From Suillus spraguei (lineage: Eukaryota; Basidiomycota; Agaricomycetes; Boletales; Suillaceae), in the NCBI GenBank assembly GCA_016800925.1, contig JABCPU010000235.1:42496-106495 (forward strand): a stretch of 64,000 nt of DNA, given 5' to 3'. The stretch's first letter is position 1, and every line of letters begins with the position of its first letter. Below the pieces are notes generated by a model. That model ran no database searches. It was not told the DNA's origin and saw only the letters and a list, made by a program, of their open reading frames with translations. Below are positions 46,010-57,998 of the stretch, piece after piece. Made by a program: the position numbers and the translations under genes.

Positions 46010-49000
46010 GGGGCCCATGGATATGACGTATCTTCGAACCAAACCACGAAGCGTGATAAGACAGACATTGCGGCGATAGCAGAGGTCCTCATTCAGCGCA
46101 ACGTGTCGATAGAAGAATTGTGTAAGTCGTGTCAAATCCATTGCGATGTCACGAGTGTAGATTGCCACAATACCGAAAAGCAAGTCGACGCGAGGGGTTC
46201 GTTCCAGCGCTTTCGTGAAGATCGACAAGATTGAAGATTGCCGGTGAATCGCGTCAGGGACCATTACTTCATCTTGTTCAGGCTGCAGAGGCTCTGAGCG
46301 CCATATCCCGAAGAGGACATCTATGATATACTCGTTGTCTGCAAGCCAGGATGACTGAAGGTCTGCCAGGTCATCGAAGAGTAGGAGACCAGAGAGTAGG
46401 AGACTTCGATCGCCACTTCTCAAACAGTGCTCGACTAACGCCTGTGTGCGAGATGCAATCTCACGTTCGAGATTGGGAGCAAGCCTTGCTTGAAGGATGC
46501 TTCTCAGGGTTCTGACATAGCGAGGGAGCTGGAGATGGTGCATAAAGAAGTCCATCGCCTCTCCTGGGTAACGATCTAGATATTTACCAAGGGGCTCGGA
46601 GAAAGGACTACGGCCGGAAAAGTGCATCTGAGCTTGGAATTGACAAGATGTTCCAAAAAGATATTCGCTGCGGAAGGGAGAAGATGGAAGATGTTGGCCA
46701 ACCGGACAAGCTTCGCACCTTCATTCTCAGCTAAGGGAAGTTTCGAAGATGCTTGTAACATTTGGGGGTCTGCAACGATGCGGAAATGATCCAAGAGCTT
46801 ATGCCCGATCTCAACTTTGAAGTAGTTGATCAAGAGCTCTAGCAGTCTCGCAAGCCCCTCCAAGCCAGAGACCGAGAGGAGCTTAAAATCTGCAAGGTTC
46901 ATCAAGATAGGGCGCAGGCCTGTCTGCAAGAGCTCTTTGGGAAGTCGGCTTTGATGTGTTAAAACCATACGAAGTCCTTCGTGGGCAACTTCCTTTACCT
47001 CCTGTGAAGGGGAATATAAAGACTTGAAGTAGACCCCGGTGACCCTGCATCATATGATGTTAATGACGCTAAGGAATTTGGGGCATGACTGACCTCTGCC
47101 TGGTTTGATGCTGGTTTGAAAAGAAATCCGTCATAGGCATGGATGCAGTAAGGAGCTTGATGCAAGCTGCTCTGAGCTCAATAATCTCGAGAGATCCTTG
47201 ACAAAGATGTCCACGAGCGAGCTGGACGTCGTCAGCATCGGCGAGTCCGAGAGTTTCATGTAACAATCGTAGCAATCCATCATTCAGCTCCGGAAGAGGT
47301 GGATCGAGACTGACGCAATAGCGCACTGCATCAATCATGCCCACTTGAATTAGAAACGATAATGCCCTCAAAGGTTTGGTGTATATTGCTGTCAACATAC
47401 AATCCCGATGCGGTAAGTGGAGCTCGTGAGCCGACTTGCCAGTTCGACGAAGACATCAACGCAGATTTGGGCTGCTTGGCGAACTACTGGATTGGAGTTT
47501 GAGAGCTCAGAAAAGAAGATACCGATGATGTGAACTAGCTTGGCACGAGCGATGATGGGCACGTCCGCCATGGCATCCAAATTCGCATAGGTAACGCGCA
47601 ATACACGTTTGAGGACCTCGATTACGTCGGTGACATCGCGGGGAAGATCAAATGGGAGATCCTTCAGGACGTGGAGCAAGGTTCGCACAAGTTCAACTTC
47701 ACTCGACCATTTGATACCGATATTAGGTAGGAACATCAAAATCCTGATTCCGATACAACCTGCGCTCTTCCGTACCCATGAATCGTCAAGGCAGACGGCA
47801 CAGAGATTTGGACCAGCGTAGGAACAAGGTCCTGTGCAGTAGCACCATTCTGCGAGTACATGACCACCAGGTAATTCAAGATTGATGTGACAAGTTCTTC
47901 ACCCTTGTGCAGTTCTTCGGTATCATCACGTGAAAGAGCGGAAGGTAGGGCCTCCAAGTATGACGAAAGTAGGGGGGCTGGGATATCGCTTGAGGCCAGC
48001 TTCCTTGGTAGCGTTCTTGCGAAGCTCCATTGAAAATACAGCTCGAGATAGCTCACGAATGAATTTGTCTGCGTCGTCTTTCACCTCGGGCATGTGTATC
48101 GCATCAAATATTGCTTCCAGCGATTTTACAAACACCGCAGATTCGTCCGGTCCATGGCTATTCTATGGTACATCATTGAAAATTAGTCGAATACGATGCT
48201 ATCCAAGCTTACTTACATCATGCAGAAGAGTGACAGTGCATGTCTCCAATAACGAGTATGTCTGGGCACGATAGGCAGGTGCAGCCTTACGCAAGGTTCG
48301 AATTGCCAAGTTGATTATCGGAGCCAGTTTCACATTTTCCATCAAACCGCCGAAAGAAAGAGGAACGCTTGCGGCCTTTGAGAATGGGTTGTATTCGAGG
48401 GAAGGCTCTTTATACAACAAACGGCGATTGCGTCCACCGAGCTTGCCAAGAATACGTATGGTCGTATGGACATGATGATGACTGGCAGGCAGTGGCTTGA
48501 GGTGACTATGAAGCGCTTCCATGAGTTCTCGAAGGACGGTATTGAGAGTCGGATCAAGGAAATCCGGTGTCAGGTTGTCGATACAAAGCTCAAGGGTACG
48601 AAGACCTCGAGAGACGAGCTCAGGAGTCCCACGTAACGCAAGTGCGAGGGGACGCATAAGATGTGTGAGATGGGGTAGTAGATGGGTGAGACGCAGTGGC
48701 ACTGTAAGGCAAAGCTCGACGATCATGTCCCTCGCGTACCCTTCGGAGGCATGCAACTGGCGGTTTAAGCTTTCCAACATATCGGGAAGGAGTGGTAAAA
48801 CCTCCTTGTAGAGAAGCTCGTAGCGGCCCCCTCATGGTAGTAGTTGGTTGACTTGGAGGCTTTGGCGGCGAGAGGGAAACAATCCACGATGAGTTTAGCT
48901 AAATGTGCAGCCAAAATGAATTCATTGTGCACAGGAAAAGACATAACTGCACCAAATGCCATTTTGAACAGCCGAATGGTGAGACGTTTTCACGACTGAA

Positions 49001-49135
49001 TAAAATTTGGCAAATTTGTAAGAGTGCAGGTCTCTTGCGAGCTGCTTCGAAAAAGAACTCAATCTTGTGGGTCCAAACCTCTTGGAACACATGCAGATTG
49101 ACCTCCAGCAGAACTGCGCTGAACCACCGCCCCTT
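46010..49135 (-). pseudogene. TRA1: TRA1/TRRAP (SAGA and NuA4 subunit), internal fragment
   Basis: TRA1 is a ~3700-residue pseudokinase that recruits SAGA and NuA4 to activators. About 1000 residues of the HEAT-repeat region remain on the minus strand. They run VWTHKIEFFFEAARKRPALLQICQ (49080-49010), [13 protein letters not shown] (48790), then [50 protein letters not shown] (48700-48550) and [14 protein letters not shown]. Further on are ILIKWSSEVELVRTLLHVLKDLP-like text, LPKELLQTGLRPILMNLADFKLLSVSGLEGLARLLELL (46950-46840), GRSPFSEPLGKYLDRYPGEAMDFF and IRFVVWFED..YPW (46050-46010). Introns and frameshifts are present. The C-terminal FAT and kinase-like regions are absent. The upstream edge is fused to SMC4. 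Confidence 0.9.
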
Positions 49136-49800
49136 CACTACTACCTGAAGCTCCAGCAACTTTGTCAGCGTCTTCCTCCTCCTCATCGTCATCACTGTGA
49201 GTGGCTGTAAGCATATAGAAGTTTAAATAATCGATAAACAGCGGCTCACTCGATTTCGTGAAGCTTAAGTTGGTCGTGTTCCGTCCGCCAGTGGTCAAGT
49301 ACACGCTCATTTTCAGCAGACTCTTTCTTCTTGTCGGCAAGCTTCTGGGTGATCTCAAGCTGCAAAAACCCGTGAGTGCCGAGATATCAACTGCATAGCA
49401 GATAACTAACCTCTTTCTTCCTGAACTCATCAATTTCCTGGCGTTTTTCCTGGAGTTGCTGCTCGAGTTGATCGAGATCATCTTTCGAGCTCTCCTGAGC
49501 CGCTTGCGCAGCCTCCATATTCTCCTTGAGGTCTTCCAAATATGTGCGACCTCTGCTAGCTGTTCTTTTAGCTCCTCAAGCTCTTTCTCGACTTCCTCCA
49601 GTGCCGCACGGTTGGTCTCAACTCCAGACGTATATTTTACGATGTTCTTCTCTGCGGTAAGCTATCCAAGATTCTGTTCTGCGATGTGCTGGCTGCCTGG
49701 GATGCTCTATCCTCTTTTGCCTTTTGTCGCAGAGAGCCTGCCTTGGATCGGAGCTCCTGGACGCCAGCCTGAGCAGCCTGAACGAAAATCAAAGGACTTC
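49136..49800 (-). pseudogene. SMC4: Condensin subunit SMC4, coiled-coil fragment
   Basis: SMC4 is the condensin ATPase. Minus-strand sequence: QEQRSKAGS-like coiled coil and ASTSQNRILDSL (49760-49670), which normally precedes the hinge, then TAEKNIVKYTSGVETNRAALEEVEKELEELKEQLAEV (49660-49550), normally after the hinge. MEAAQAAQESSKDDLDQLEQQLQEKRQEIDEFRKKE follows, and then AENERVLDHWRTEHDQLKLHEI (49310-49250) and an acidic stretch DDDEEEEDADK (49190). Thus the hinge itself seems deleted at about 49665. No head domains are present. Assignment rests on the two landmark strings plus the DHW...KLH pattern; another SMC is less likely. Confidence 0.72.
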
Positions 49801-49849
49801 AAAGTCGATTACACCATATATGCCTGCAGAATGAATCTATGAACGCCAA

Positions 49850-50660
49850 AGGAGGATTAGTTTTATCATGTAGACAAGGAAGATAGATATTCAAGTTCGT
49901 ACTACTAGCGTCCCCGACCACGCGAAAGCCAGGTCTTCCGTATCTCGAAGCAGAATAGCTGAAGTCGGACGCTGATTGTATCAATGGCTCAAGCTGCCCA
50001 GGCTGTCCCCGAACAACCTCCTTTTGCACTAGCTCTGCGGGTCCAAGAAGTTCAGTCAGTCCAGGGGCAAGGGCCATAGAAAGCCTATAGCGTTCTTCCA
50101 TAGAACTGCCTTTCAAGGCACGGACCCTCTCGTTGTACATGTCTTGATTCATAACGACGCCAACAGAAGTCGTTCCACCGTGCAGAGGAATAAATCAAGC
50201 CCAGCCGGATTCGTCTGGTGCACATTTGCTCAATTAACACACTATCAGCGCTGAAAACACGATACGCACCTCTCAGCGTCTCGAACCAGGGGGTACCCTC
50301 TCTCATGAACCGGCTCCTTCCCAGTAACCCCATAGAGCAATGTTCTTCAACGATGCATTGACATGAAGGTTGCGCAAGTGTTTGGTTGACATCAGTCCTA
50401 CGCGACCGGATGAATCGACAAGGTAGTCGAATGTAATCTCTCCGGTTTCTCCATCTACAGATGGCAGCCACGGCCCCGGAAGGCTCGGTCGTAGAAAAGC
50501 AGAGAGATTTGACACTCGTCTGTTTAAACACCTTTGCTCCGCAGGACGCCGAATGGTCAAGCAACAACTTGTCGGATTCAGAGCGCACCTATCCGGAGCA
50601 TCAACTTTCAAGAAATGAAAAGACTTCAGGTACATACTACATTCCACACCGATGAGCCCA
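49850..50660 (-). pseudogene. Flavin-dependent halogenase fragment
   Basis: The minus strand resembles fungal tryptophan-halogenase-like flavoenzymes. It reads RSESDKLLLDHSASCGAKVFKQTSVKSL (50590-50500), GEITFDYLVDSSGRVGLMSTKHLRN and LHVNASLKNIALWGYWEG (50440-50310). RFMREGTPWFETLR (50310-50270), VMNQDMYNERVRALKGSSMEERYRLSMALAPGLTELLGPAELVQKE (50155-50020) and SASDFSYSASRYGRPGFRVVGDAS (49970-49890) follow. Several frames must be combined. The N-terminal GxGxxG FAD-binding motif and WxWxIP region are not seen. It is followed on the same strand by SMC4 and TRA1 pieces. Confidence 0.85.
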
Positions 50661-50944
50661 ATGTTTGATATCGTCATGTGACAGACAGATCACTGCTTCC
50701 GGATAAAGTTTATGAAATCAAGTGATAATCGGGGACACACGCCCGGAGAATCACTGTTAAATTACTACAGTGCAAAACACTAAGAATAGGCCTCTCCATT
50801 GTGGGCTCAATTTTGGTTTGATAAGGAAATTTTTCGCATTTTTAGACTACAAGTGGGTCGAAAGATCATGAATATGCAATAAAAAAAATTTGGTGGTGAT
50901 TATGTAAGCAGTCCCAATTTCCATCGAAAAATTCAAATTTTTTC
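50661..50944. other. AT-rich spacer, no gene recognised
   Basis: Highly AT-rich sequence between the halogenase fragment and a transposase remnant. Confidence 0.5.
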
Positions 50945-51300
50945 TATGTACTGGTGCGCCAACATGCCACAGAGAAGGCTCGACAGGCTCAGGCTCAATG
51001 AATTCCCGGCAGCAAATTCTTTAGTAAAAATTATATTGATTGTGTCAAGGACCTTGATGACACAGACTATATTGACGAAGAAAATCCATACTCAAAGTTA
51101 TCCGAGCATTTTACCACAAAACTTGGCGCTATATGGATGCTTATAGGTGAGAATTTCAATGCTATAATTCGCATCTGATCTCTTAGTGTTTCTACTCACG
51201 CAGGAAGGGTCTTGATGCTAAACAAGCAGAATATGCTGTGAAGAAATACCGCTCACATTGCAAAGTCAGTGCAGGAATCATGATGGATATGGCTATATTG
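50945..51300 (+). pseudogene. C-terminal remnant of a DDE transposase
   Basis: Two exons flank a short intron (51148-51203). They join as KTWRYMDAYR / KGLDAKQAEYAVKKYRSH (51110-51270), the closing motif of a common agaricomycete DDE-superfamily transposase. Upstream the sequence (CVKDLDDTDYIDEENPYSKLSEHF) also fits that region in a shifted frame. The catalytic core is absent. Possible TIRs were not identified. Confidence 0.7.
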
Positions 51301-51691
51301 AACAATCCCAAATAAGTACATGTATTTTATATGCTTGCGACGGTCCAGTGAAAGCTGCAAACATGTTTTTCTTTGCTGCAAGCAATGGGGAGGAGGAGCG
51401 GCTACCAAATAAGGCAAGTGGGGGTGCTAGTGGCGTGTGAAGTCCCAATTTCAGTCAGTCATTTTTTGAGATCGAGGAATTTTAAAAAAGTAACCAGATA
51501 GGTTTGTAGCTATGTTCAAATGGAGGTGATTCCACCAGTTTGGGTACAAATCAGATAGAATCGGGTGATGTAGAAACGGTTCTGTGTTATTGTGGTGGTG
51601 GAGGTTGGTTTTTCCTGTTTTGCACTGTATAAATTCCGTACGCCTCTCAATTCACTTCTTGTTCCTCGATATTCATCATTGTTCTCTCGCG

Positions 51692-51875
51692 ATGACTTCC
51701 ACCATTAACGACATCGATATATTTGTGCTCCCTGTACCAGTGGATGACGACCCACAGATGGCCGCCATCAAATGCAAGCTACAAAACTTTTGCGATGAGA
51801 TGCAAGATTTGATGGATGCGGCTCCTGCAGAAGATGACAATTCCCTCTTCATCGACAAACAAGACTGGTGCCGGC
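51692..51875 (+). pseudogene. 5' part of an unknown ORF cut by the copy-2 LTR
   Basis: ATG at 51692 (MTSTINDIDIFVLPVPVDDD) lies 58 bp after a TATA-like tataaat at 51628-51634. About 60 acidic codons (CDEMQDLMDAAPAEDDNS) follow, and then the frame is interrupted by the LTR at 51876. No matching continuation was recognised beyond the element at 59486. It could be the start of a host gene or of another retroelement's gag. Confidence 0.5.
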
Positions 51876-52349
51876 TGTTATGAACTGGGGTGGCGTCACC
51901 AACGACAGTGAAGAGACACAGTCGGTCTGTTGGGAGTTCTTACAATGTCCAAAAAAGGACAAGGTGAAAGTACAAGGAACGCATTCCGAGTACGATCAAG
52001 GGTTCAGCCTCAATGACGAGTCAAAGAGGTTCTGCAAGAATAGAGACTAAGACTAAGGAGTGCTTAGACTTAGAGACGATTCAAGACGACTTAGGTTGGA
52101 GACCTAAGCGAAGGAAATTCCAGGTAAAACCCAGTAAGATTAAAGTAAGGAATTTACTACAAGTACACTGTGCTTAAATAGGCCAATATGTGCGCACAGA
52201 CCAAGTAACCGTGAGAATGTAACTGCGTATCCTAATAAGGAAGGCATGTGTTGTACAGATGCGTTGAGCATATAAGGCAAAGTCATGTGACACGTTATAC
52301 AAGTAAAGAAACAAAGGGAAAATAAATAGGGGCACGTACTATTGTAACA
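51876..52349 (-). repeat. 3' LTR of chromovirus copy 2
   Basis: 474 bp with TG...CA ends (tgttat on the plus strand at 51876, gtaaca at 52349). It carries the same TATA-like and transcript-start sequences as copy 1, in reverse. Confidence 0.95.
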
Positions 52350-52366
52350 TTACCCCCGTATTACAT
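52350..52366 (-). other. Polypurine tract of chromovirus copy 2
   Basis: ttacccccgtatta on the plus strand is a G-run in element orientation, directly next to the 3' LTR, as in copy 1. Confidence 0.7.
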
Positions 52367-52382
52367 TGAAAATCACCGACTT

Positions 52383-53852
52383 TCAAACATCTCTGTTGTC
52401 ATCATAGACGGGATCATAGTCGTCGTAGTTAGCGATGTCTTCATCAGCGGCACTTCCTCCTAACATATAGGCTGCTTCCTCCTCTGCTACAGTCCTTGCC
52501 CATCGACCTTCTTTGTGTCGTCGACGGTTAATAAGATACTGTTCCCACCTACGCAGTGCATCATAGAATCCATCGTCCTTCCATGTAAGTGTAAATGGGG
52601 GTTCCCCACGATGCTGGGGACAATAAAGAGATAGATGGGTAGGAGCGTGTCGAAGGCAGATTTGGCATTGATAGTCAAGGCAGTTCTTTTGCCAATGTCC
52701 GACGATGCCACATAGTCGACATTTCATGTTTTCGTCAGTGTTAGAGATGGCCATGCGTAGTGGTGATGGTGAAATAACAGGTTTAGGGCTGATGGATCTG
52801 GCACGCTTCTTCCCTTTCTGTCGCGTCATGCGTTTTAAGGCAAGGTTATTATCGCGTCGAAGTTGTGCTTGTTGTTTACTGGTTAGCGTGTACGTGGAGG
52901 CGGGGAGGTCAGGAGTAGTTCCTCGTTCAGCAGTCGCAAGGAGTTCATTAGAGGAAGAAGGGGAAGTGGTGCCGAAGTCTTTTACTAAGACTGGCGAGAT
53001 AGGATCCATTGGACCAAATGAAGACGGGATAGACATAGGAGGATGGATCTGAAGGTCACGAAGTCGAGGGCCGAGTGTTATTAATTCAACGACAGGAATT
53101 CCTAATTTCTTTGCAGCTTCACACTGTTCTTCGGTACAGGGCTCGTATAGCCATGCGGGATGGTCATGAGAGACTATGACAGGAGACGAAGAAGTTGGTT
53201 GTTCGATGGGAGATGGGGTTCGGGGAGAAGCGAGGTCGGCTTGTGTTTGTTGCAAATCAGTGATGGCTTCTTCGACTAAGTTTCTGGCTGCTCTGGTTTC
53301 AGCGACTGATTGCTGGATGGTTTCGACGACTGCATTGGTGAGCTGCCCGATCTCTTGGACAGCAGTGCATAAGCCAGCAAGGGCGTCAACACTAGAATAC
53401 ATACGCGAAGAAGAGGGTACTGGAATAGGAAGTGGCATATCTTCCTGCGGAGAGGGAGGTCGAGCAACACCTGCTCGACGTTCGGCCACGATGTGAATAG
53501 CTTCTTCAACATTGCTTTTAAAAGAACCGGGAAGCAACAGCATAGCGTAAGAACGAATACGTTTTTGAAGATGTAGGAAGCGTTGGCGGAATGTAGGATC
53601 GGTAGTTTCCTTGGCTGTGGCTTCAATGAGAGTGGCGGTGCGGATAATGTTGACGAGGAGGAGGGCCGGGAAAGCGCCTTTTTCTGTGAGGATTCTTTCA
53701 ATTTCAAGGGCATGTCCTTCACATAGAAGGGCGGCTTCGATGTAAGAGGTATTGTCGATTTCTGTAGCGAGGGATCCGTAGTTTTCGACATCAGAGTCGG
53801 AGTTATCGTTGGCAATAGTAACGGGGGTGATGTAAGCAGTGGGGAAAGACAT
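52383..53852 (-). CDS. Extra 3' ORF of the chromovirus, copy 2 (intact, 489 codons)
   Basis: Same start (MSFPTAYITPV) and exactly the same length as the copy at 5281-6750, with many amino-acid substitutions. Zinc knuckle 1 reads CRLCGIVGHWQKNC and knuckle 2 CQICLRHAPTHLSLYC, so all metal ligands are kept. The coiled-coil segment (AVVETIQQSVAETRAARNLV) and basic patch (RQKGKKRAR) are also kept. The C-terminal ~50 residues are the most divergent but remain acidic. It is open although gag and pol of the same element are broken. Function unknown; nucleic-acid binding is likely from the knuckles. Confidence 0.87.
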   Translation of the reverse strand: MSFPTAYITPVTIANDNSDSDVENYGSLATEIDNTSYIEAALLCEGHALEIERILTEKGAFPALLLVNIIRTATLIEATAKETTDPTFRQRFLHLQKRIRSYAMLLLPGSFKSNVEEAIHIVAERRAGVARPPSPQEDMPLPIPVPSSSRMYSSVDALAGLCTAVQEIGQLTNAVVETIQQSVAETRAARNLVEEAITDLQQTQADLASPRTPSPIEQPTSSSPVIVSHDHPAWLYEPCTEEQCEAAKKLGIPVVELITLGPRLRDLQIHPPMSIPSSFGPMDPISPVLVKDFGTTSPSSSNELLATAERGTTPDLPASTYTLTSKQQAQLRRDNNLALKRMTRQKGKKRARSISPKPVISPSPLRMAISNTDENMKCRLCGIVGHWQKNCLDYQCQICLRHAPTHLSLYCPQHRGEPPFTLTWKDDGFYDALRRWEQYLINRRRHKEGRWARTVAEEEAAYMLGGSAADEDIANYDDYDPVYDDNRDV

Positions 53853-53892
53853 TTCAATGGTGGTAGTTGATCAAGTGCTGGTGCGAGTTGAT

Positions 53893-56800
53893 TGACTGAA
53901 GGATAATCAGAGGGCGTGTTGCTTCTTATAAGCGTTCAAGATTCGAGCAGAGTTCTTCAAGTTCTTTTCTGGGAGCCATTCGTTATCTCCCGATGAATAT
54001 CCTTTCCAGGAAACAAGATAGCGTCGGCGAGTGCCGGTTCCTTTATGAGAAAGGATTGCTTCTACTTCATATTCTTCTTCTTCTTTGATGATGTCAGGTG
54101 GTGGTTCGGGGAAGTTCGGGCCATGTACATCCGTTTCGCTATAGGATGATAAGACAGAAGCGTGGAACGTGGGATGAATTTTCCACTGTGGAGGGAGTTT
54201 GAGTGTGAATGTGATGGGAGATAAGACATCAATGATCGGGAAAGGTCCGTATCGTTTTGGGGCGAGTTTCCTTGACGGGAGTTTGAGTCTAAGATTAGCG
54301 GCAGATAGCCAAACCTTATCTCCGATCTTCCATGGGGTGTACTTATCTCCTCAGGATCGTTTGGCCATTGTCTGCATTGCAATGTTATGACAGGCGATTG
54401 CTTCTTCTCTTATCTTCTGCAGAGATCGTACTCAATCTTCTGCTGTGGGGACGGATGAGTCAGGGATAAGGTGAGGGATAGCGCGTGGTTCGTATCCCAT
54501 CATTAGATAGAAAGGTGATGCATTCCTTGCATCATGTTTTCGGTGGTTGTGGACGAATTCGGCGATTGGTAGGTGTTCTACCCAATCTTCAGGGTTGTTG
54601 CGGCAGTAGATACGTAGATATGTTTCGAGTTCTTGATTTAGCCTTTCAGTTTGACCATCAGTCTGCGGGTGATAAGCTGTGGATGGGCGATGACATAGTT
54701 GAGAAGTCGGGCAAGTTCCTTAGAGAAGCGAGATAGGAACTGCGGGCCTCGATCCGATATAACTTTGTCATGGAGTCCAAATCGACGGTAGACGTATTTC
54801 AAAAATAGTTTAGCAACGCCTTCGGAAGTGATGGTTTTCAAACAAGGGATAATAATTACCCCCTTCGTAAGGCCATGGTCTACCACGACCATGATACTGT
54901 CAAAGCCACCAGAGACAGGGAGGTCAGTGATAAGGTCGACAGAGACCTGAGAAAAGGTCGAGTCGCAGATGAGGGGATTGGAGTGAGCGGTGGGCGAATA
55001 GGATGTGTATCTGCTTTCATCTGCTGGCAAAGGGCGCACCCTTCCACATATTTTCGAATGTAGGAGCCCATAGCGGGCCACCAAGCCTCGCGTTTAACAA
55101 GCTCTTCAGTTTTGAATCTACCAGGATGACCCGCGGTAGGATGATCATGATACCTTTTCAGGATATCGGATTGATGCGCCGGTGGAATATAGGCGCAATT
55201 CTTAAAATAGAGGACATTCTCCTCAATCTTCCAGTCAGAGAGTGCCGATTTCATAGGGGGAAGGCACACGCCATCAAGGGCATCAGACGCCGTCTTGAAG
55301 ACAGGGTCGTCGAGGGGGTCAGAGGATGACAGCACATCCTTCAAGTCGGTGTCAATAAGGCGAACAAATAGAGCGTCAGGGAGGAGAGTCTGGTCTTCGT
55401 TATCGTCTTTACCGGAATCGTAATTAGGCCGGCGAGATAGTGCATCAGGTACGGCTAATTTAGTACCTGCAACGTGATGCAGTTCAATGTCATAAATAGA
55501 CAAAATTAGTTGCCAACGTGCTTGGCGGCGGGTAAGCTTCTGTGCACTTCTAAAGTACAGAAGGTTCTTGTGGTCGGTGAATACCAAGACAGGGTGTGGG
55601 TTCCCTTCTAGATAATGATGCCATTCGTTCAATGCCCGGATTATGGCAAGGAGTTCCCGGTCAAAGATCTGGTAATTGCGCTCCACAGGGTTCAACGACT
55701 GTGAGAGGTATGCACATGGGTGATAAACATTCTCATCAGTCTGTAGGAGAACTCCGCCAGTTGCTATGAGCAAAGCGTCGGTAGCAATAGCAAATTGTCG
55801 GGACGGATCAGGGTTACGGAGTACCAGTTGTGATGTAAAGCGTCGTTTCAGTTCTTCGAAGGTATCCATGCATTCGGTTGACCAGTCAAAGGCCTTATCT
55901 TTCTTTGTTAAATCGATAAGCGGTCGAGCGATGTCAGAATAGTGGGAAATGAACGTGCGGTAGAAGTTGCAAAAGCCAAGGAATGACCGAACATCTTTTA
56001 CAGATTTCGGAACTGGCCATTCGGAGATTCCCTTGGTCTTGGCGGTGTCCATTGCAATTGTCCGGGCGAATTATCATTCCGAGGTATTCCACTTCTTCTG
56101 CATCAAACGTGCATTTCTCCGGTTTCAGGAACAGATGTTCTTTTCGTATTTTCATCAAAACCCGTCTAGTTCTTTCACGGTGTTCTTCCATAGTCGTAGA
56201 GAAAATCAGGATATCGTCCATGTAGATAACCATCCATCCTTCGTTGATTTCCTGTTGGAAGGTGCGATTCATGTATGCTTGGAAAGTTGCTGGGGAATTA
56301 CAAAGGCCAAAGAACATGACGTTTGGTTCAAAAAGACCGAATTCTGTAGTAAAAGCAGCTTTCCAGCGATCACTGGGATGGATGCGAATATTGTTATAAC
56401 CAGACCGAATATCCATTTTCGTAAAGAACTGTGCGTTGTGAAGTCGCGCGACGAGGGAGATAGGAAGTGGAAGTGGGTATGCGTTCTTGACTGTCCAATC
56501 ATTGATGTAGCGGTAATCTTGACAGGGACGCAATTCTCCACTCTTCTTTCCCACAAAGAAGAAGCCACTAGCTTGGGGTGACTTCGATTCTGAGATAAAA
56601 CCTTTCGCAACGTTTTCATCAATAAATGTTTTGACGGCGGCGCGTTCTTTTTCCGATAACGGGTAAACCTTAGACGTGCGAGGGATAAAACCGGGTTTAG
56701 TGTCAATCCGATGATCTATGCCAGGGCGTTCGGGAGGTAATTTGTTCAACCCGTCTTTAGCAAAGACATCTGCAAAGTCGTGCAAATAGCCGGGACCAAT

Positions 56801-57998
56801 TCTTTGAAGGATTTCTTCTTCTTTTCCTTCTCATCCGTGGCGAATTCCTGAGCTTTGTTACTGTATTTTGGAGGGGAAAGAGGAGTTGTGGAGTAATTGG
56901 GGAGTCGTTCGAGTCGAGAAGTCCATCATGTGTTAGGGGCATGTCCATGGAGACTTCTTCTATGATTCTCATGCTAACTCCATCAGTATCGTATTCCACA
57001 AGAAATTCTCCATCTCCTAGCTCATAAGAGGAAATTTCACGGACTTCTGGTGCATGCCAAATGTCTTGCATGGTATTGAATTGATCATCATCCTCTGTTG
57101 GGATCAATGAGGGCACGGGTTCTTCTTCATCGGAGGTTTCTTCAACTGAAACGGAAAGAGTTTTTGGGGGAACGTAGAATTTGGATAGTTTTGGTACGTT
57201 GGTATCTCGTCCGGGGATCTCCTCTTCTGCTTTTCTTTTTCCATGCTTCTGTTCATCTATTGGTCATTGCTCGATAGGTTCTTGTCCAACCCGATGTTCG
57301 GGTTCAGATTCATTCTTGCGTTTTTCTGCTCGGGGAATCGGTGATACTGCTCGTGGCAATTGTACACAAGGAGTGGGGTTTGCAGTACTTGGCATTTGTA
57401 CTTCAAGTTTCAGATCTTCGGGAACGAAAGGGGTTACGAGGGATCTCGGAAGTCTGGAATGTTGCCATTTAGAATGATGATTGAAGAGTTGAGGCAACCC
57501 GTTCTTTTTTCGATCCATATCCAAGTCAATTTCAATTTCATCCAATTTTGCCGTTCGAGGAAGGACAAGTGTTTCAGCAGCCCAATCGATGTTTGGGTTC
57601 ATTGCTCGTAACCATGGGATTCCCAGAAGGATTTGATCTCTTCTTCCTAGTTTGGTAATGTTGAATTTTCCATACATGGTTCGTTCATCAATTTTGACCA
57701 CCAGGAGACAGTAATGCGTGATCGGTCCTCCTTTGATAAGAGTTCCATCCGCCATAGTAACTCGAAATGGTGTCTTAAGTTTTTGTTGCGTGATTTGATG
57801 GAGTTTCACGAACTCCTCAGAGATGAATGTTCCAGCTGCGCCAGAATCAATCACAGCGGTAGTGTCAACGGATTTTAAGCGAGTACGCGAGTGGAGGGTT
57901 ATAGGGATACGGAGTTCTTTTCTTTCACCTACAGCACGTACAAGTCTTAGTAATACTTTGGGAGAAACATATGTCGAGTCTTTGTTTCTCCAAGTCAA
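53893..57998 (-). pseudogene. pol: pol of chromovirus copy 2, with chromodomain, multiply broken
   Basis: Minus-strand pieces: protease (57998-57264, DSGAAGTFISEEF), a linker (57116-56757), reverse transcriptase (56785-55934, YMDDILIFSTT), RNase H and integrase (56052-54880, [12 protein letters not shown]), integrase core (55084-54638, [11 protein letters not shown]), then the integrase C-terminal module (LPSRKLAPKRYGPFPIID, about 54310-54220) and an unbroken chromodomain (YLVSWKGYSSGDNEWLPE, about 54030-53960). At least four frameshifts plus stops, including TGA at 54432-54434 (from CGA), separate the pieces. It preserves the region deleted in copy 1. Confidence 0.93.
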
